From the NCBI GenBank assembly GCA_009777175.1, contig WRMI01000011.1, positions 1 to 59,142 of the forward strand: 59,142 nucleotides of DNA. The letters are read 5' to 3'. Source of the stretch: Marinilabiliaceae bacterium (GTDB lineage: Bacteria > Bacteroidota > Bacteroidia > Bacteroidales > Marinilabiliaceae). Numbering within the stretch: position 1 is the stretch's first letter; each line of letters begins with the position of its first letter. The notes under the pieces were generated by a model. The model was given only the letters and a program-made list of their open reading frames with translations, searched no databases and was not told the DNA's origin. Position numbers and translations under genes: made by a program. Below are positions 36,237 through 45,921 of this stretch, one piece after another.

Positions 36237-37808
36237 CTAACTATTAGCGACTTTAATTTTCAGTGTCATACCGGGTTTTAATTTTTTAGCGTCTTCAATA
36301 TTGTTCCATTTTTTGATATCTTCGTTTGTAACTCCCGGAAATTTTTGCGCAATTGACCAGAGAGTATCTCCTTGACGTACAGTATAATATTCGTATTGTG
36401 CGTGTTCAATTTTATGACTTTTTGATGGTGTTTGCGAAACTTGCGTTGTTGTTGGAGTCTGGGTTGTTGTAGAAACTTGTTTTGTTGTTGCTTTTGTTTG
36501 TCCTGAACGATTTTTTGCTACTTCTCTGTAATGATCTTCTTTGTTTTTAGGAACATAGATAGTAAGTTTTTGTCCTGCTCTGATTTTATTACCTGAAAGG
36601 TTGTTCCAGTATCGGATATCTGCTTCTTTGACGTTGAACCATTCTGCGATGCGTCCAACTACATCGCCAGATTTTATTGTATATTGAATTGCTGCTCTGC
36701 CATCGGTAGAAACAATCGGATATTTTGTATCAGATGGATTTACAACTAAACGATTATTTGGGAAAAAATGTTCTCGTTTGTAATTATAAATAGAATCTTC
36801 GTGGGATGCAAATAAAACAGTATTGTCGGCAGAAAGTTTCAGTGAGTAACCTCTGTTTTCATCGGCAGGAATCACGTCACGGCGATATTGAGGGTTTAAA
36901 CTTCTGATTGATTCAACAGGAATTTGCAAAATATCAGAAACTTGTTGAAAATGAAGAGGTTGGTAAACCATAATTGTGTCGCAATCCTCGGGTAAAGAGT
37001 GAACTACGGGATTTAGTTGATAGTCTGATGCATAGTGCATGGCGTATGTAGCAGCGATAAAAGCAGGAACATAACCTCTCGTTTCGGTTGGCAAGTTAGG
37101 ATAAATTTCCCAAAAATCTCTTTTTCCGTCAGAACGTTTTATAGCTTTATTTATATTTCCAGGTCCGCAGTTATAGGCAGCAATAGCGAGATGCCAATCG
37201 CCGTACATATCATAAAGGTCTGATAAATATTTTACCGCGGCATAAGTAGATTTTTCGGGGTCGCGACGTTCATCTACATAAGAAGTAACTTCTAATCCGT
37301 AAAGTTTTCCTGTCCGCAACATAAATTGCCAAATTCCCGATGCACCCGCACGAGACAACGCAACAGGATTAAGTGCGGACTCAATTATTGGAAGATATTT
37401 AAGCTCTAACGGCATATTTCGGGCATCTAATGCTTCCTCAAAAATTGGAAAATAATGCTCCGACAACCCCAGCATCCTCTCAACTTGTCCGCGACGCCTT
37501 TGGGTATAAAGCATTATTTGCTCTTTGACCAATGAATTAAAGGTCATCGCGATGGGAGTTTGAATGGCTGCCAAGCGAGAAATATACAACGCATCTGATA
37601 AATCTTCGACTAATGATGATGCTTCTTCTTTCGAATCAATTATAAAATCTGATGCATATTCTGGCAAAAGATTGTTTTGAATACTATCGGCTTCAATTAT
37701 TAAGTCGTCCGAATAAATATCAGAACTTTCATCATTCAGTTCTATCTGGGCAAATAGACTCAAATGCCCTAAAATAAATAAAATAAATATTATTTTAACT
37801 CTTTTCAT
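36237..37808 (-). CDS. LysM-containing lytic transglycosylase (MltD-like)
   Basis: 523 residues. Signal peptide MKRVKIIFILFILGHLSLFAQ. The SLT domain (about 115-265) has catalytic Glu143 in LPIIESALNP, SRAGASGIWQFM and AYNCGPGN. Two LysM domains follow, about 367-413 (YTIKSGDVVGRIAEWFNV) and about 474-521 (YYTVRQGDTLWSIAQKF), joined by a Thr/Gln-rich linker. It cleaves the MurNAc-GlcNAc bond of peptidoglycan, forming anhydro-MurNAc, in the periplasm. Confidence 0.94.
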   Translation of the reverse strand: MKRVKIIFILFILGHLSLFAQIELNDESSDIYSDDLIIEADSIQNNLLPEYASDFIIDSKEEASSLVEDLSDALYISRLAAIQTPIAMTFNSLVKEQIMLYTQRRRGQVERMLGLSEHYFPIFEEALDARNMPLELKYLPIIESALNPVALSRAGASGIWQFMLRTGKLYGLEVTSYVDERRDPEKSTYAAVKYLSDLYDMYGDWHLAIAAYNCGPGNINKAIKRSDGKRDFWEIYPNLPTETRGYVPAFIAATYAMHYASDYQLNPVVHSLPEDCDTIMVYQPLHFQQVSDILQIPVESIRSLNPQYRRDVIPADENRGYSLKLSADNTVLFASHEDSIYNYKREHFFPNNRLVVNPSDTKYPIVSTDGRAAIQYTIKSGDVVGRIAEWFNVKEADIRYWNNLSGNKIRAGQKLTIYVPKNKEDHYREVAKNRSGQTKATTKQVSTTTQTPTTTQVSQTPSKSHKIEHAQYEYYTVRQGDTLWSIAQKFPGVTNEDIKKWNNIEDAKKLKPGMTLKIKVANS

Positions 37809-38101
37809 ATTTGTGATATTACAAATTTTCTATTTTCTATAAATTTTCAAAAAAAATATTGGAGCAAAAATTGTTCCAAACAGAATAAAATTGTTCCAAA
37901 TTAATATATTAAACCGTAATTTTCAACTATTTAATAATTCGTTTCTGACTAATTTGGTTAAAAAATTTTTTGCAAAAGTAATTGAATTTTTAATAATTTC
38001 AAGCATATTTTATAAAAATAAAATTATTTTCAAAAAAAATGTAACATTTTCAAAAAAATACGTAAAAGCAAAAAATTTTTTATTAACTAGATTTATTACT
38101 A

Positions 38102-38671
38102 ATGAAACGGCGCAAAAGAAAAGTTACGGTTATTGAGCCGCCGATTGTCAAATATAAGGGAAATATTTTACTTATCGAGAAAGATGACGAAGTCGAGGGT
38201 ATTGTAGATAACTTATTGAAATGTGAAGTTTTAGGATTTGATACTGAAACAAAACCATCGTTCACTAAAGGGGTCAGGAATAATATTGCTCTTTTACAAT
38301 TATATAGCGAAACAGGTGCTTTTCTTTTTCGTTTAAATAAAATAGGGTTTCATCCTGCTCTTATAAGGCTTTTAGAAGAAGAGTCGATATTAAAAATAGG
38401 AGTCGCTATTAGGGACGATTTGAGGGGATTAAATAAGTTTCAGCAATTTAATCCTGCGGGTTTTATTGATTTGCAAACTTTAGCTCCCCAATATCAACTT
38501 AATTCACTAAGTCTTAAAGGATTAGCTGCCGAAGTTCTCGATCAAAGAATTTCAAAAAGACAACAAACCTCTAATTGGGAAGCGCAAAATCTTACTAACG
38601 CTCAAATTGTATATGCTGCAACCGATGCATGGGTTTCGCTTAATATTTATAAAAAACTTGTTAGTGGTTAG
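38102..38671 (+). CDS. 3'-5' exonuclease, DEDDy type (RNase D-like)
   Basis: 189 residues. ExoI motif GFDTETKP (Asp47, Glu49), ExoII in GVAIRDDLRGL and ExoIII YAATDAWVSLNIY give the DEDDy set of metal ligands. The single-domain form lacks HRDC domains. Likely an RNA or DNA 3' trimming enzyme. The last residues LVSG and the TAG stop are encoded by the first unit of a GTGGTTAGTG repeat array, so the native C-terminus may have been altered. Confidence 0.9.
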   Translation: MKRRKRKVTVIEPPIVKYKGNILLIEKDDEVEGIVDNLLKCEVLGFDTETKPSFTKGVRNNIALLQLYSETGAFLFRLNKIGFHPALIRLLEEESILKIGVAIRDDLRGLNKFQQFNPAGFIDLQTLAPQYQLNSLSLKGLAAEVLDQRISKRQQTSNWEAQNLTNAQIVYAATDAWVSLNIYKKLVSG

Positions 38672-38942
38672 TGGTTAGTGATTAGTGGTTAGTGGTTAGC
38701 GGTTAGTGGTTAGTGATTAGTGGTTAGTGATTAGTGGTTAGTGGTTAGTGGGGGGCAACCTACCAAAATTATTGTAAATCAATATATTCAATATTTCAAT
38801 AAATTCAATAACAAACAATTTCAATAACAAACAAAATATTTACAAATGAAATAAATAAACCGTGTACCGTGTACCCTACACCCTGCACTCTGCACCCTGC
38901 ACCCTGCACCCTGCACCGTGTACCGTGTACCGCGTACCGTAA
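38660..38942. repeat. GTGGTTAGTGATTAG array and GTGTACCGTGTACC/CTGCACC array
   Basis: About ten tandem GTGGTTAGTG/GTGATTAGTG units (38660-38755). A short AT segment with TTCAATAACAAACAATTTC follows, then tandem 7-bp units (CGTGTAC, CCTGCAC) from 38860 to 38942, ending 12 nt before the aspartate kinase ATG. The CGTGTACC/CGTGAACC family also occurs in the reading frame of the first gene at about 660-720 and 3686-3716. No lysine riboswitch or leader is visible. Confidence 0.85.
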
Positions 38943-38954
38943 TAATATAAACAG

Positions 38955-40205
38955 ATGAAAATTTATAAATTTGGTGGTGCATCAATGAAAGATGCGGACG
39001 GAGTTAGAAATATTCCGAAAATAATTCAAAATATTAAAGAGCCGTTAGTGGTAGTGGTTTCTGCAATGGGAAAAACTACCAATGCAATGGAGATGATTAC
39101 TCACGCATATTTAAAAAATGACAGAGTGACTCTGAAAAATAAACTAATTGAAGTAAAAAATTTTCACTCAAAAATAATAAAAGAACTATTTGGAAATGAG
39201 AACGGTTCTGAGAGTTTTTTAGAACAGTTCGAGCATTTAGAAGTTAAATTAGATAAAAAACCATCTTTGCACTACGACTTTGAGTATGACCGAATTGTCT
39301 CTTTCGGCGAACTGATGTCATCCGCAATTATAAACGACTTTTTTTATCAAGAAAATTTAAAATTTAATTTAGTAGATATACGAACAGTCCTTAAAACAGA
39401 TGACATATACCGTGATGCAAACGTAAATTGGGAACTTACTGTCGAATTAATGCAAAAGACCTTTAATTTTGATATTTCTAATATTTATTTAACGCAGGGT
39501 TTTTTGGGCGGCACTTTAACCAACCTGTCAACTACTTTAGGGCGCGAAGGATCCGACTATTCCGCTGCAATACTCGGTTTTGCATTGAATGCCACTGATG
39601 TTACTATTTGGAAAGATGTTCCCGGAGTTATGAACGCTGACCCGCGTTGGTACTCAGATGCCCAAAAAATTGACCAACTTTCTTATAACGAAGCAATTGA
39701 ACTTTCCTATTATGGCGCTCAAGTTATTCACCCTAAAACTTTAAAACCGTTACAAAATAAGAGTATTCCGCTATATGTTAAGTCATTTTTAAACCCCGAA
39801 CAGTCAGGTACGATAATTTCATCCTCAAAATCTAAAAAATTTGATGTCCCTATTTTTGTTATTAAACAAAATCAAGTCTTTGTTACAATATCACCAAAAG
39901 ATTATTCTTTTATTCCTGAAGATAAATTGATTGAAATTATTACGATTTTTAAAAAATATAGGATTAAAATCAATCAGATGCAAAATTCTGCCTTGCATTT
40001 TTCTGCTTGTTTCGATAAAAATCGACACACAGATGAGTTGTTTGAGTTCCTAAAAAGCGACTTTTTTGTAAGATACAACGAAAATGCAGAACTGATTACA
40101 ATACGGAATTACAACCCTTCCGCTATCGAACAAATGACAAAAGATAAAATAATTCTTAACTCACAAGTAACGAGAAAGATGGCGATGTTTGTTTTGGTGG
40201 TTTAA
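38955..40205 (+). CDS. Aspartate kinase
   Basis: 416 residues. KFGGASMKDADGVRN (a KFGGTS variant with Ala), VVVVSAMGKTTN and LGREGSDYSAAILG form the aspartate/ATP site. DVTIWKDVPGVMNADPR follows. The C-terminal about 110 residues are ACT-like regulatory domains. It phosphorylates aspartate, the first step to lysine, threonine and methionine. A monofunctional form without homoserine dehydrogenase. Its upstream DNA is only repeats, with no recognisable promoter. Confidence 0.93.
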   Translation: MKIYKFGGASMKDADGVRNIPKIIQNIKEPLVVVVSAMGKTTNAMEMITHAYLKNDRVTLKNKLIEVKNFHSKIIKELFGNENGSESFLEQFEHLEVKLDKKPSLHYDFEYDRIVSFGELMSSAIINDFFYQENLKFNLVDIRTVLKTDDIYRDANVNWELTVELMQKTFNFDISNIYLTQGFLGGTLTNLSTTLGREGSDYSAAILGFALNATDVTIWKDVPGVMNADPRWYSDAQKIDQLSYNEAIELSYYGAQVIHPKTLKPLQNKSIPLYVKSFLNPEQSGTIISSSKSKKFDVPIFVIKQNQVFVTISPKDYSFIPEDKLIEIITIFKKYRIKINQMQNSALHFSACFDKNRHTDELFEFLKSDFFVRYNENAELITIRNYNPSAIEQMTKDKIILNSQVTRKMAMFVLVV

Positions 40206-40223
40206 AAAAATAATCTGCATTAT

Positions 40224-41009
40224 TCATGCTGTTTCGAGTTGGGGTTTCAAAATTGATTTATACGCAAGGTTTGTCATGTAGTCGTACCTACTGTTTTGTT
40301 CGTTTATTTTCTTGTCTTGTTCAACAATTTTCTTGTTCTGTTCTATTATTTTTTCGTTTTGTAGATCAATTTTCTCGTCCTGCATATTTGTTTTTAAGTC
40401 TATTTTATTGCTAATGGTTTCAATTTGCGCATTTTGCACTTTAAATTGCGCTTTCACCTCGTCAAATTTTAAATCAACTTGGGCAAATCTGACATCCATT
40501 TCCGCCTTAAGTTCTTCTATTTGCGCCTTCACTTCCTCAAATTTCAAATCAGATTGCGCCTTATGCTCTTTTATTTGCGCTTTCACCTCGTCAAATTTTA
40601 AATCAGATTGGGCCTTCATTTCCTCAAATTTCAAATCAGATTGCGCCTTATGCTCTTTTATTTGCGCTTTCACTTCCTCAAATTTTAAATCAAATTGGGC
40701 CTTCATTTCCTTAAATTTCAAATCAGATTGCGCCTTATTCTCTTCTATTTGCGACTTCAGCTGGGCAAATCTGGCATCCATTTGCATTTCCATCCGCTCA
40801 AATCTGACATCAATCTGGTCAAACTTTTTACTATACTCTACAAGAATCGCTTCGATTATGTCTAATTTCTTGTCGTGCCTATTTGTATCCTTTTTAATAT
40901 TCCGAAAAGATAAAAAGTGCGTGATAATCTGAATGGCAATCAGCCCAATGATTATAAAGCCTCCCAAATTGGGATAACTCTTCGATATGAATTCCAAAAT
41001 ACTTTCCAT
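40224..41009 (-). CDS. Membrane-anchored coiled-coil protein with hendecad/heptad repeats
   Basis: 261 residues. One N-terminal membrane helix (FIIIGLIAIQIITHFL, about 18-33) is followed by a long charged coiled coil. The centre is built from 11-residue units such as KAQSDLKFEEV and 7-residue units such as KAQIKEH, in the order 11-11-7-11-11-7-11-7. DNA repeats of 33 and 54 bp underlie this. A second heptad-rich section (DEKIDLQNEKIIEQNKKI) follows. Family unknown; it could be a scaffold or spacer at the inner membrane. Copy number is likely to vary between strains. Confidence 0.8.
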   Translation of the reverse strand: MESILEFISKSYPNLGGFIIIGLIAIQIITHFLSFRNIKKDTNRHDKKLDIIEAILVEYSKKFDQIDVRFERMEMQMDARFAQLKSQIEENKAQSDLKFKEMKAQFDLKFEEVKAQIKEHKAQSDLKFEEMKAQSDLKFDEVKAQIKEHKAQSDLKFEEVKAQIEELKAEMDVRFAQVDLKFDEVKAQFKVQNAQIETISNKIDLKTNMQDEKIDLQNEKIIEQNKKIVEQDKKINEQNSRYDYMTNLAYKSILKPQLETA

Positions 41010-41058
41010 TTCAATGATATTTAAGTTTTACTTTTTTATACTCATAAAAATAAAAATG

Positions 41059-41091
41059 CAAAGGTATAAAATTTTTTTGATATAGAACAAA
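41059..41091 (-). promoter_or_regulatory. Promoter of the coiled-coil gene
   Basis: Minus strand: TTTG (41088-41091), 21 nt, TACCTTTG (41059-41066), about 50 nt before ATG 41009. Close to TTTG-N19-TAnnTTTG. Confidence 0.45.
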
Positions 41092-41249
41092 TTTTTTTGA
41101 ATTTTTTGTTTTTTTTCAAACAATATGATTTTTTTATTACAAGAGTAAAAGATTTCTTACGAATAATTGAAACCACTCCGAAAAATGTTCTATATTACTT
41201 TTCGACCCTTGTGGTAAAACAAAATGACTTTTCAGAGGCGTCCCATCCT

Positions 41250-42752
41250 CTATCTAGTAAACGACCCCAAAATTCCACGTACTAACATTTGTCCTTGACG
41301 ACTGCCAAGTGTTTGTGTTATGGATTTAAAAATTGTTCCTGAACCACTTGTTTTCTTCTTTGGTATAGTAGGTTTTCGGGTTGTTTGAGGTTGCCTATTT
41401 CCCTGTGTTTGAGGCAGTTGTTGTTTCTGTTGCTGTTGTTGCATTTGCTGTTGTTGCAATTGTTGCTGTTGCAATTGCTGATCTTTTTCTTTCAAAATTT
41501 CATAAGCCGACCAACGGTCTATCGCCTCTTCGTATTTACCATAAATAAACGACTTTTTCATAAGTTCGGCGCGCTCCGCATCTGTAATAGGTCCTATTTG
41601 CGAATGTGGTGGTAACATCTTTGCCTGTTCCACAATAGATGGACGACCTTCTGCATCCAAAAAGGAAACCAAAACTTCTCCCACACCAAGTTCTGTAATA
41701 ACTTGTTCTGTTTTTATAGCAGGATTTGGGCGAAATGTTTGTGCGGCAACTTTAACTGCTTTTTGGTCTCGCGGAGTGTATGCACGTAATGCGTGCTGAA
41801 TGCGATTTCCTAACTGTCCAAGCACATTGTCGGGAATATCAGACGGACTTTGCGAAACAAAATAAACACCAACACCTTTTGAACGTATCAACCTAACAAT
41901 TTTTTCAATTTTGTCGGTAAGTACTTTTGGTGCATCGTTGAAAAGCAGGTGCGCCTCGTCGAAAAAGAATACTAATTTAGGCTTTGGTTGGTCGCCCACT
42001 TCGGGCAAATTTTCATAAAGTTCGGACAACATCCACAAAAGCATTGTTGAATATAACATTGGCGACTGCATCAACTTGTCGGCAGCAAGTATATTAATAA
42101 CACCTTTTCCCGATTGTGTCCTAATAATATCGTTAATATCGAAGTCGGGTTCGCCAAAAAATATATTTCCGCCCTCACCTTCGAGCATTAGTAGCCCTCT
42201 CTGCATTGTACCGATGGTTTGAGTTGAAATATTTCCATATTCGGTAGAATATTCTTTTGAATTTTTACCAACATGGTCTAACATTGCGCGCAGGTCTTTC
42301 ATATCAATAAGCAGCCAATTTTTATCGTCTGCGATACGAAAAACTAAATGAAGTGCTGCTGTTTGAGCGTCGTTCAAATTTAAGAGGCGGGATAACAGCA
42401 TCGGTCCCATCCTTGAAATAGTTGTTCTGAATGGATGTCCTTGATTTCCAAAAACATCGAGAAAACATACGGGATAGCCTTGAAAATCAAAGTTTTCAAT
42501 TCCAAATTCTTCTTGTCGTGCGGCAATAATTTTGTTCATTGTACCGGGTTTTCCAATTCCGGATAGGTCTCCCTTGACATCTGCCATAAAGACAGGAATT
42601 CCTTGCGCACTAAAAACTTCAGATAATACCTGAAGCGAAACGGTTTTACCCGTTCCTGTTGCTCCGGCTATTAAGCCGTGCCTGTTTGCCATTCGGGCAT
42701 CTAAATGCAAAGGATTTGCACTGTGTGCCACATATAATAAGGTGTCTGACAT
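41250..42752 (-). CDS. HerA-like ATPase, DUF853 family
   Basis: 500 residues. Walker A is GATGTGKT (30-37). [22 protein letters not shown] (Walker B) and [38 protein letters not shown] are DUF853 hallmarks. Related to HerA-FtsK motor ATPases; exact function unknown. A glutamine-rich tract (about 425-445) precedes a basic C-terminus. The gene is 28 nt downstream of the phosphoethanolamine-transferase-like gene, so it may be the last gene of that operon. Confidence 0.9.
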   Translation of the reverse strand: MSDTLLYVAHSANPLHLDARMANRHGLIAGATGTGKTVSLQVLSEVFSAQGIPVFMADVKGDLSGIGKPGTMNKIIAARQEEFGIENFDFQGYPVCFLDVFGNQGHPFRTTISRMGPMLLSRLLNLNDAQTAALHLVFRIADDKNWLLIDMKDLRAMLDHVGKNSKEYSTEYGNISTQTIGTMQRGLLMLEGEGGNIFFGEPDFDINDIIRTQSGKGVINILAADKLMQSPMLYSTMLLWMLSELYENLPEVGDQPKPKLVFFFDEAHLLFNDAPKVLTDKIEKIVRLIRSKGVGVYFVSQSPSDIPDNVLGQLGNRIQHALRAYTPRDQKAVKVAAQTFRPNPAIKTEQVITELGVGEVLVSFLDAEGRPSIVEQAKMLPPHSQIGPITDAERAELMKKSFIYGKYEEAIDRWSAYEILKEKDQQLQQQQLQQQQMQQQQQKQQLPQTQGNRQPQTTRKPTIPKKKTSGSGTIFKSITQTLGSRQGQMLVRGILGSFTR

Positions 42753-42780
42753 AATTTATTATTTTATTATTATATTATAA

Positions 42781-44460
42781 TTAATCAAATTCTGCAGGAA
42801 CAACTACATAATCAATTACCGCATAACGTTTTGCGGGCTCTTGAAAAAGAGAATCAGCAATACTGTAATGTGCATTAAAATTGTCAAAATTTATTGACGA
42901 TAGTTGTGACAATGTATAAAATGTGTTGTCGTTCGAAAATTTTTTATCACGATTTGTATTTAAATTATTGATCATGTTTATGTTGTATTTTTCATATAAA
43001 GTTGAATACCAAACAAATGCGGGAATATAAATTTGTTCTATTGTAATTTTAGATGATCCGTGTCCATAAAAGAAATCTGGTTCGTCAAAAAGACTTTCAC
43101 CATGGTCAGAAGTAAAATAAACGTATGAAATTGCGTTATTTGAATTAACTCTATTTATTATTTCTGATAAAATAAAATCTTGGAATAACACTGAATTATT
43201 GTATGAATTAATAAATAATTCTCGATTTTTAACGCTACGATTGACTATTTTATTTCCCTCTAAATTTGGTGAAAAAAGATGATATTTTTCGGGAGTAAAA
43301 TTAAGACCATAATGATTTCCAAATAAATTGATAACAATAAATTTCTTTTTACTATCGTTATTCTTTAATATGTCATCCAACACTTGTAAAACTACTTCGT
43401 CAGTACCTTCGCCAACCTTAAAGTAAAAATTATCAACCTCTTGCAAAAACCTATCGGCACTATATCCTTTGAAAATTTCTTGATTGCAAATCCAATAAGT
43501 TTCGAATCCGGCTTCCTTAAAAAGTGTTACAATACTTTTTTCTTTGTTGCTTAATTCAAAATCGGTTGAAAGTGCCCTTGTCAGCAATATCGGAATGGCA
43601 GAATTTGTAGTGTTTGAATTAGCATAAAAATCTGAAAAAGCAATTATATTTTGTATATTCATCAAAAGAGGAGTTGTTTCTCTTTCATAACCAAATAGTT
43701 GATAATTGCCAGCACGTGCCGACTCGCCAATTACCAATACATATATCTGTTCTTCATCAAAATCATTAGTTTGTTTTGCATTAAATTGAAAATCTTTAAT
43801 TAATTGTTGGTATTTCTTTTGTAATTTATTGTAAGCCAGCATTTCATAACTCCTAAAAGGCATGTTGAATGGATATTTTTTTACAACTTCTTTTCTAACA
43901 AAAAAACCTGTAGTTTTTCCTGTTGAAGTATCTGTCGATACTTTTATTTGTATATAAAGAAAAATAGTAGTAACTATTATTAATGACAATAACACAAAAA
44001 TATTTATTATCTTTGGATTTAGTTTGATATTTAACGACTTAAAAAAAGAAAAATTTAATGATAATTTTTTAAAAAATACAAAATATAAAATAGTAACAAT
44101 TAAATATAAAATAGCAAACCATTCGTAACCACGTAAAAATGATAATCCTTCGTTAATATTTGTTTGAATAATTGCAATCATCCCCTGTCGTGTTACAAAT
44201 TCCTTAAACATAAATAGATGCACTAATTCAACAGGTATGGTTAAAAAGACCAACACTCCCAATATATAAGCCGAAACACGACTATTAAATATGATACTCA
44301 ATAGAATAAATAAAAAAAGTAATAATGCTCCCCTTGAAATAAGAAAAGCACACGAATATATAAATCCGTGATAATTCAAAATTATTTCAGCAATTATTGG
44401 TGACAATGCCAAAATTAGAAAGGAAATAATTATTATTCTGTTCAATATTTTTTTCTTCAT
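42781..44460 (-). CDS. Phosphoethanolamine transferase-like (EptA/sulfatase-fold) enzyme
   Basis: 559 residues. Five N-terminal membrane helices (about 8-190) are followed by a periplasmic alkaline-phosphatase-fold domain: VIGESARAGNYQLFGYERETTP, the nucleophile Thr region NTTNSAIPILLTRAL, TSDHGESLF and YGHGSSK supply the metal and phosphate ligands. The family transfers phosphoethanolamine to lipid A, glycans or other lipids. It lies 30 nt after the dehydratase in the lipid locus, so the acceptor may be that locus's product. This is inferred. Confidence 0.88.
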   Translation of the reverse strand: MKKKILNRIIIISFLILALSPIIAEIILNYHGFIYSCAFLISRGALLLFLFILLSIIFNSRVSAYILGVLVFLTIPVELVHLFMFKEFVTRQGMIAIIQTNINEGLSFLRGYEWFAILYLIVTILYFVFFKKLSLNFSFFKSLNIKLNPKIINIFVLLSLIIVTTIFLYIQIKVSTDTSTGKTTGFFVRKEVVKKYPFNMPFRSYEMLAYNKLQKKYQQLIKDFQFNAKQTNDFDEEQIYVLVIGESARAGNYQLFGYERETTPLLMNIQNIIAFSDFYANSNTTNSAIPILLTRALSTDFELSNKEKSIVTLFKEAGFETYWICNQEIFKGYSADRFLQEVDNFYFKVGEGTDEVVLQVLDDILKNNDSKKKFIVINLFGNHYGLNFTPEKYHLFSPNLEGNKIVNRSVKNRELFINSYNNSVLFQDFILSEIINRVNSNNAISYVYFTSDHGESLFDEPDFFYGHGSSKITIEQIYIPAFVWYSTLYEKYNINMINNLNTNRDKKFSNDNTFYTLSQLSSINFDNFNAHYSIADSLFQEPAKRYAVIDYVVVPAEFD

Positions 44461-44490
44461 AATAGTGTTATATATTTAATCATTGTAATC

Positions 44491-44883
44491 TTAGTGTTTA
44501 TGAATAATATTGTTTAATTGCATATTAATTTTTGCGAAAATAATCTCTTTATAGTAAACAATGATTTTCAAAGGGTATAAACCATCATATTTTTTCCCTT
44601 CCCACGTCAATTTAAAATTAATTAATGGGTTAATAGTCGGGTTTATGGGGTTTAAAAATTTAATATTTTTTATTGTTTTGATAAATAAATTTTTATTTAT
44701 AGTAATTGAAAAGAGTTCTTTTCCAATTTGTAAGATATATACACCCGGCACAATAGGATTATTTGGAAAATGTGACGCAAAAATAGAATGTTTTTCATTC
44801 AAAAGAATTTGATAATCAGTCATATTTTTTTCTCTATCATCTAACCATTGTTGTTTAATTTTATAAAAATCGTCTAAAAGCAT
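44491..44883 (-). CDS. Hotdog-fold 3-hydroxyacyl-ACP dehydratase-like protein
   Basis: 130 residues. SIFASHFPNNPIVPGVYILQIG carries the catalytic His and the HFP..P..PG pattern of FabA/FabZ/ApeP-like dehydratases, followed by KNIKFLNPINP. Expected to dehydrate 3-hydroxyacyl-ACP on the ACP encoded upstream in this locus. Shorter than FabZ (about 145) and with a long N-terminal helix. Confidence 0.82.
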   Translation of the reverse strand: MLLDDFYKIKQQWLDDREKNMTDYQILLNEKHSIFASHFPNNPIVPGVYILQIGKELFSITINKNLFIKTIKNIKFLNPINPTINPLINFKLTWEGKKYDGLYPLKIIVYYKEIIFAKINMQLNNIIHKH

Positions 44884-44906
44884 ATTGGTAATTGTTTTAT
44901 GTTAAA

Positions 44907-45551
44907 TTAATTCACTTTTATATGTGTTAAAAAAATTATAGTAGTGTCGCCGGATTTTTCGTCCATAAAAATTTCATTTGCAAGCCAATTTTTTGTATCT
45001 ATCTTTATTTGAATGGCGCTAAATATGTCTTTTACCCGTTTCTGAACGGGAATAAGTTTAACGATAATTGTTTCACTATCTTTTTCATTGTTATAATATT
45101 CTGTTTTAAAATTTTTTGTATCTGTTAATATGTTACCGTTAATGACACTAATTATCATTTCTCCTAAATATTTAAACATTTTATTAGAATTTGAATTAGT
45201 TCCATTTTCATTTTGGATATAAATTTCGTTTTTGTCGATAATCAGTGCAAAATCTAAGGGTGAATTATATTCCCATTTTAAAAATAATGGAGCATTATAT
45301 GATAGTTTCCCTGTAAAAACAGATTTTTCTGTAAGTAATGTAGACGTTTTTTCTTGTTTAAAATTGCATTGTAATGATTTAATATTTTGTGAAGATTCGA
45401 TAAGTTTATTTTCAATGCTTTTTTTCTCCTCATTATCAATGAGTTTGACATTATTTGGTTGTGCAAATGCATTTATATAAAACATTAACATAACAACGAT
45501 TATAACTATAATTTTATTGCAAACAAATTGGTGGTTTTTTATTTTTTTCAT
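44907..45551 (-). CDS. LolA-like outer-membrane carrier protein
   Basis: 214 residues. Signal peptide region MKKIKNHQFVCNKIIVIIVVMLMFY ending AFAQ. The mature part (IKSLQCNFKQEKTSTLLTEKSVFTGKLSYNAPLFLKWEYNSPLDFALIID) matches the LolA fold that shields lipid chains crossing the periplasm. A LolA-like gene is a constant member of aryl polyene and flexirubin clusters. ATG 45551 is used because the in-frame ATG 45581 adds ten non-signal residues. Confidence 0.86.
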   Translation of the reverse strand: MKKIKNHQFVCNKIIVIIVVMLMFYINAFAQPNNVKLIDNEEKKSIENKLIESSQNIKSLQCNFKQEKTSTLLTEKSVFTGKLSYNAPLFLKWEYNSPLDFALIIDKNEIYIQNENGTNSNSNKMFKYLGEMIISVINGNILTDTKNFKTEYYNNEKDSETIIVKLIPVQKRVKDIFSAIQIKIDTKNWLANEIFMDEKSGDTTIIFLTHIKVN

Positions 45552-45567
45552 AGTATTATATTTTACA

Positions 45568-45921
45568 TTATTTAACAACAAAATATACTCCTATAACAAT
45601 AATAACAACTCCTATCCATCTTGTGAGTGGAATTGTTTCGTTTAAAAACAACCATGCAGCGACTAATCCAATAATATAACTAATTGACAACAAAGGATAT
45701 ACAAGGCTAAATTTGTAATGTTTTAGTGCATACATCCAAGTAATTAATCCAGTTATTGCGCATATTCCCGAAAGAGCGAACTGCCAAGTAGTAAACACTA
45801 TTTTAAAATATTTCCAACTCCACGAAAAAGTACCAAACAAATTAACAGATATTTTTAGCAAAATCTGTGCTGCCACTAATAGTACGCTCTGTCCTAATAT
45901 TAATCCTACTAATTTTAACAT
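45568..45921 (-). CDS. Small DMT/EamA-like membrane protein
   Basis: 117 residues, four hydrophobic helices. AALTGLITWMYALKHYKFSLVYPL-type sequence (here ICAITGLITWMYALKHYKFS, then YPLLSISYIIGLVAAWLFLNE) matches the small-multidrug-resistance/EmrE-like half of the DMT superfamily, also seen in ArnE/ArnF lipid flippases. Overlaps the CLF-like gene by 7 nt. Probably acts as a dimer moving a lipid intermediate. Confidence 0.82.
   Translation of the reverse strand: MLKLVGLILGQSVLLVAAQILLKISVNLFGTFSWSWKYFKIVFTTWQFALSGICAITGLITWMYALKHYKFSLVYPLLSISYIIGLVAAWLFLNETIPLTRWIGVVIIVIGVYFVVK

Noticed and set aside
38672-38954. Lysine riboswitch or leader before aspartate kinase
   Set aside because: The region is only tandem repeats; no aptamer-like structure seen.
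40312-40932. 206-residue plus-strand frame antisense to the coiled-coil gene
   Set aside because: Mirror of the DNA repeat; Ser/Phe/Cys-rich repeats; the minus-strand gene has a promoter box, membrane helix and regular coiled coil.
41097-41285. 62-residue plus-strand frame between the coiled-coil and HerA-like genes
   Set aside because: Low-complexity Phe-rich translation with no conserved motif; runs into the HerA-like gene's 3' end.
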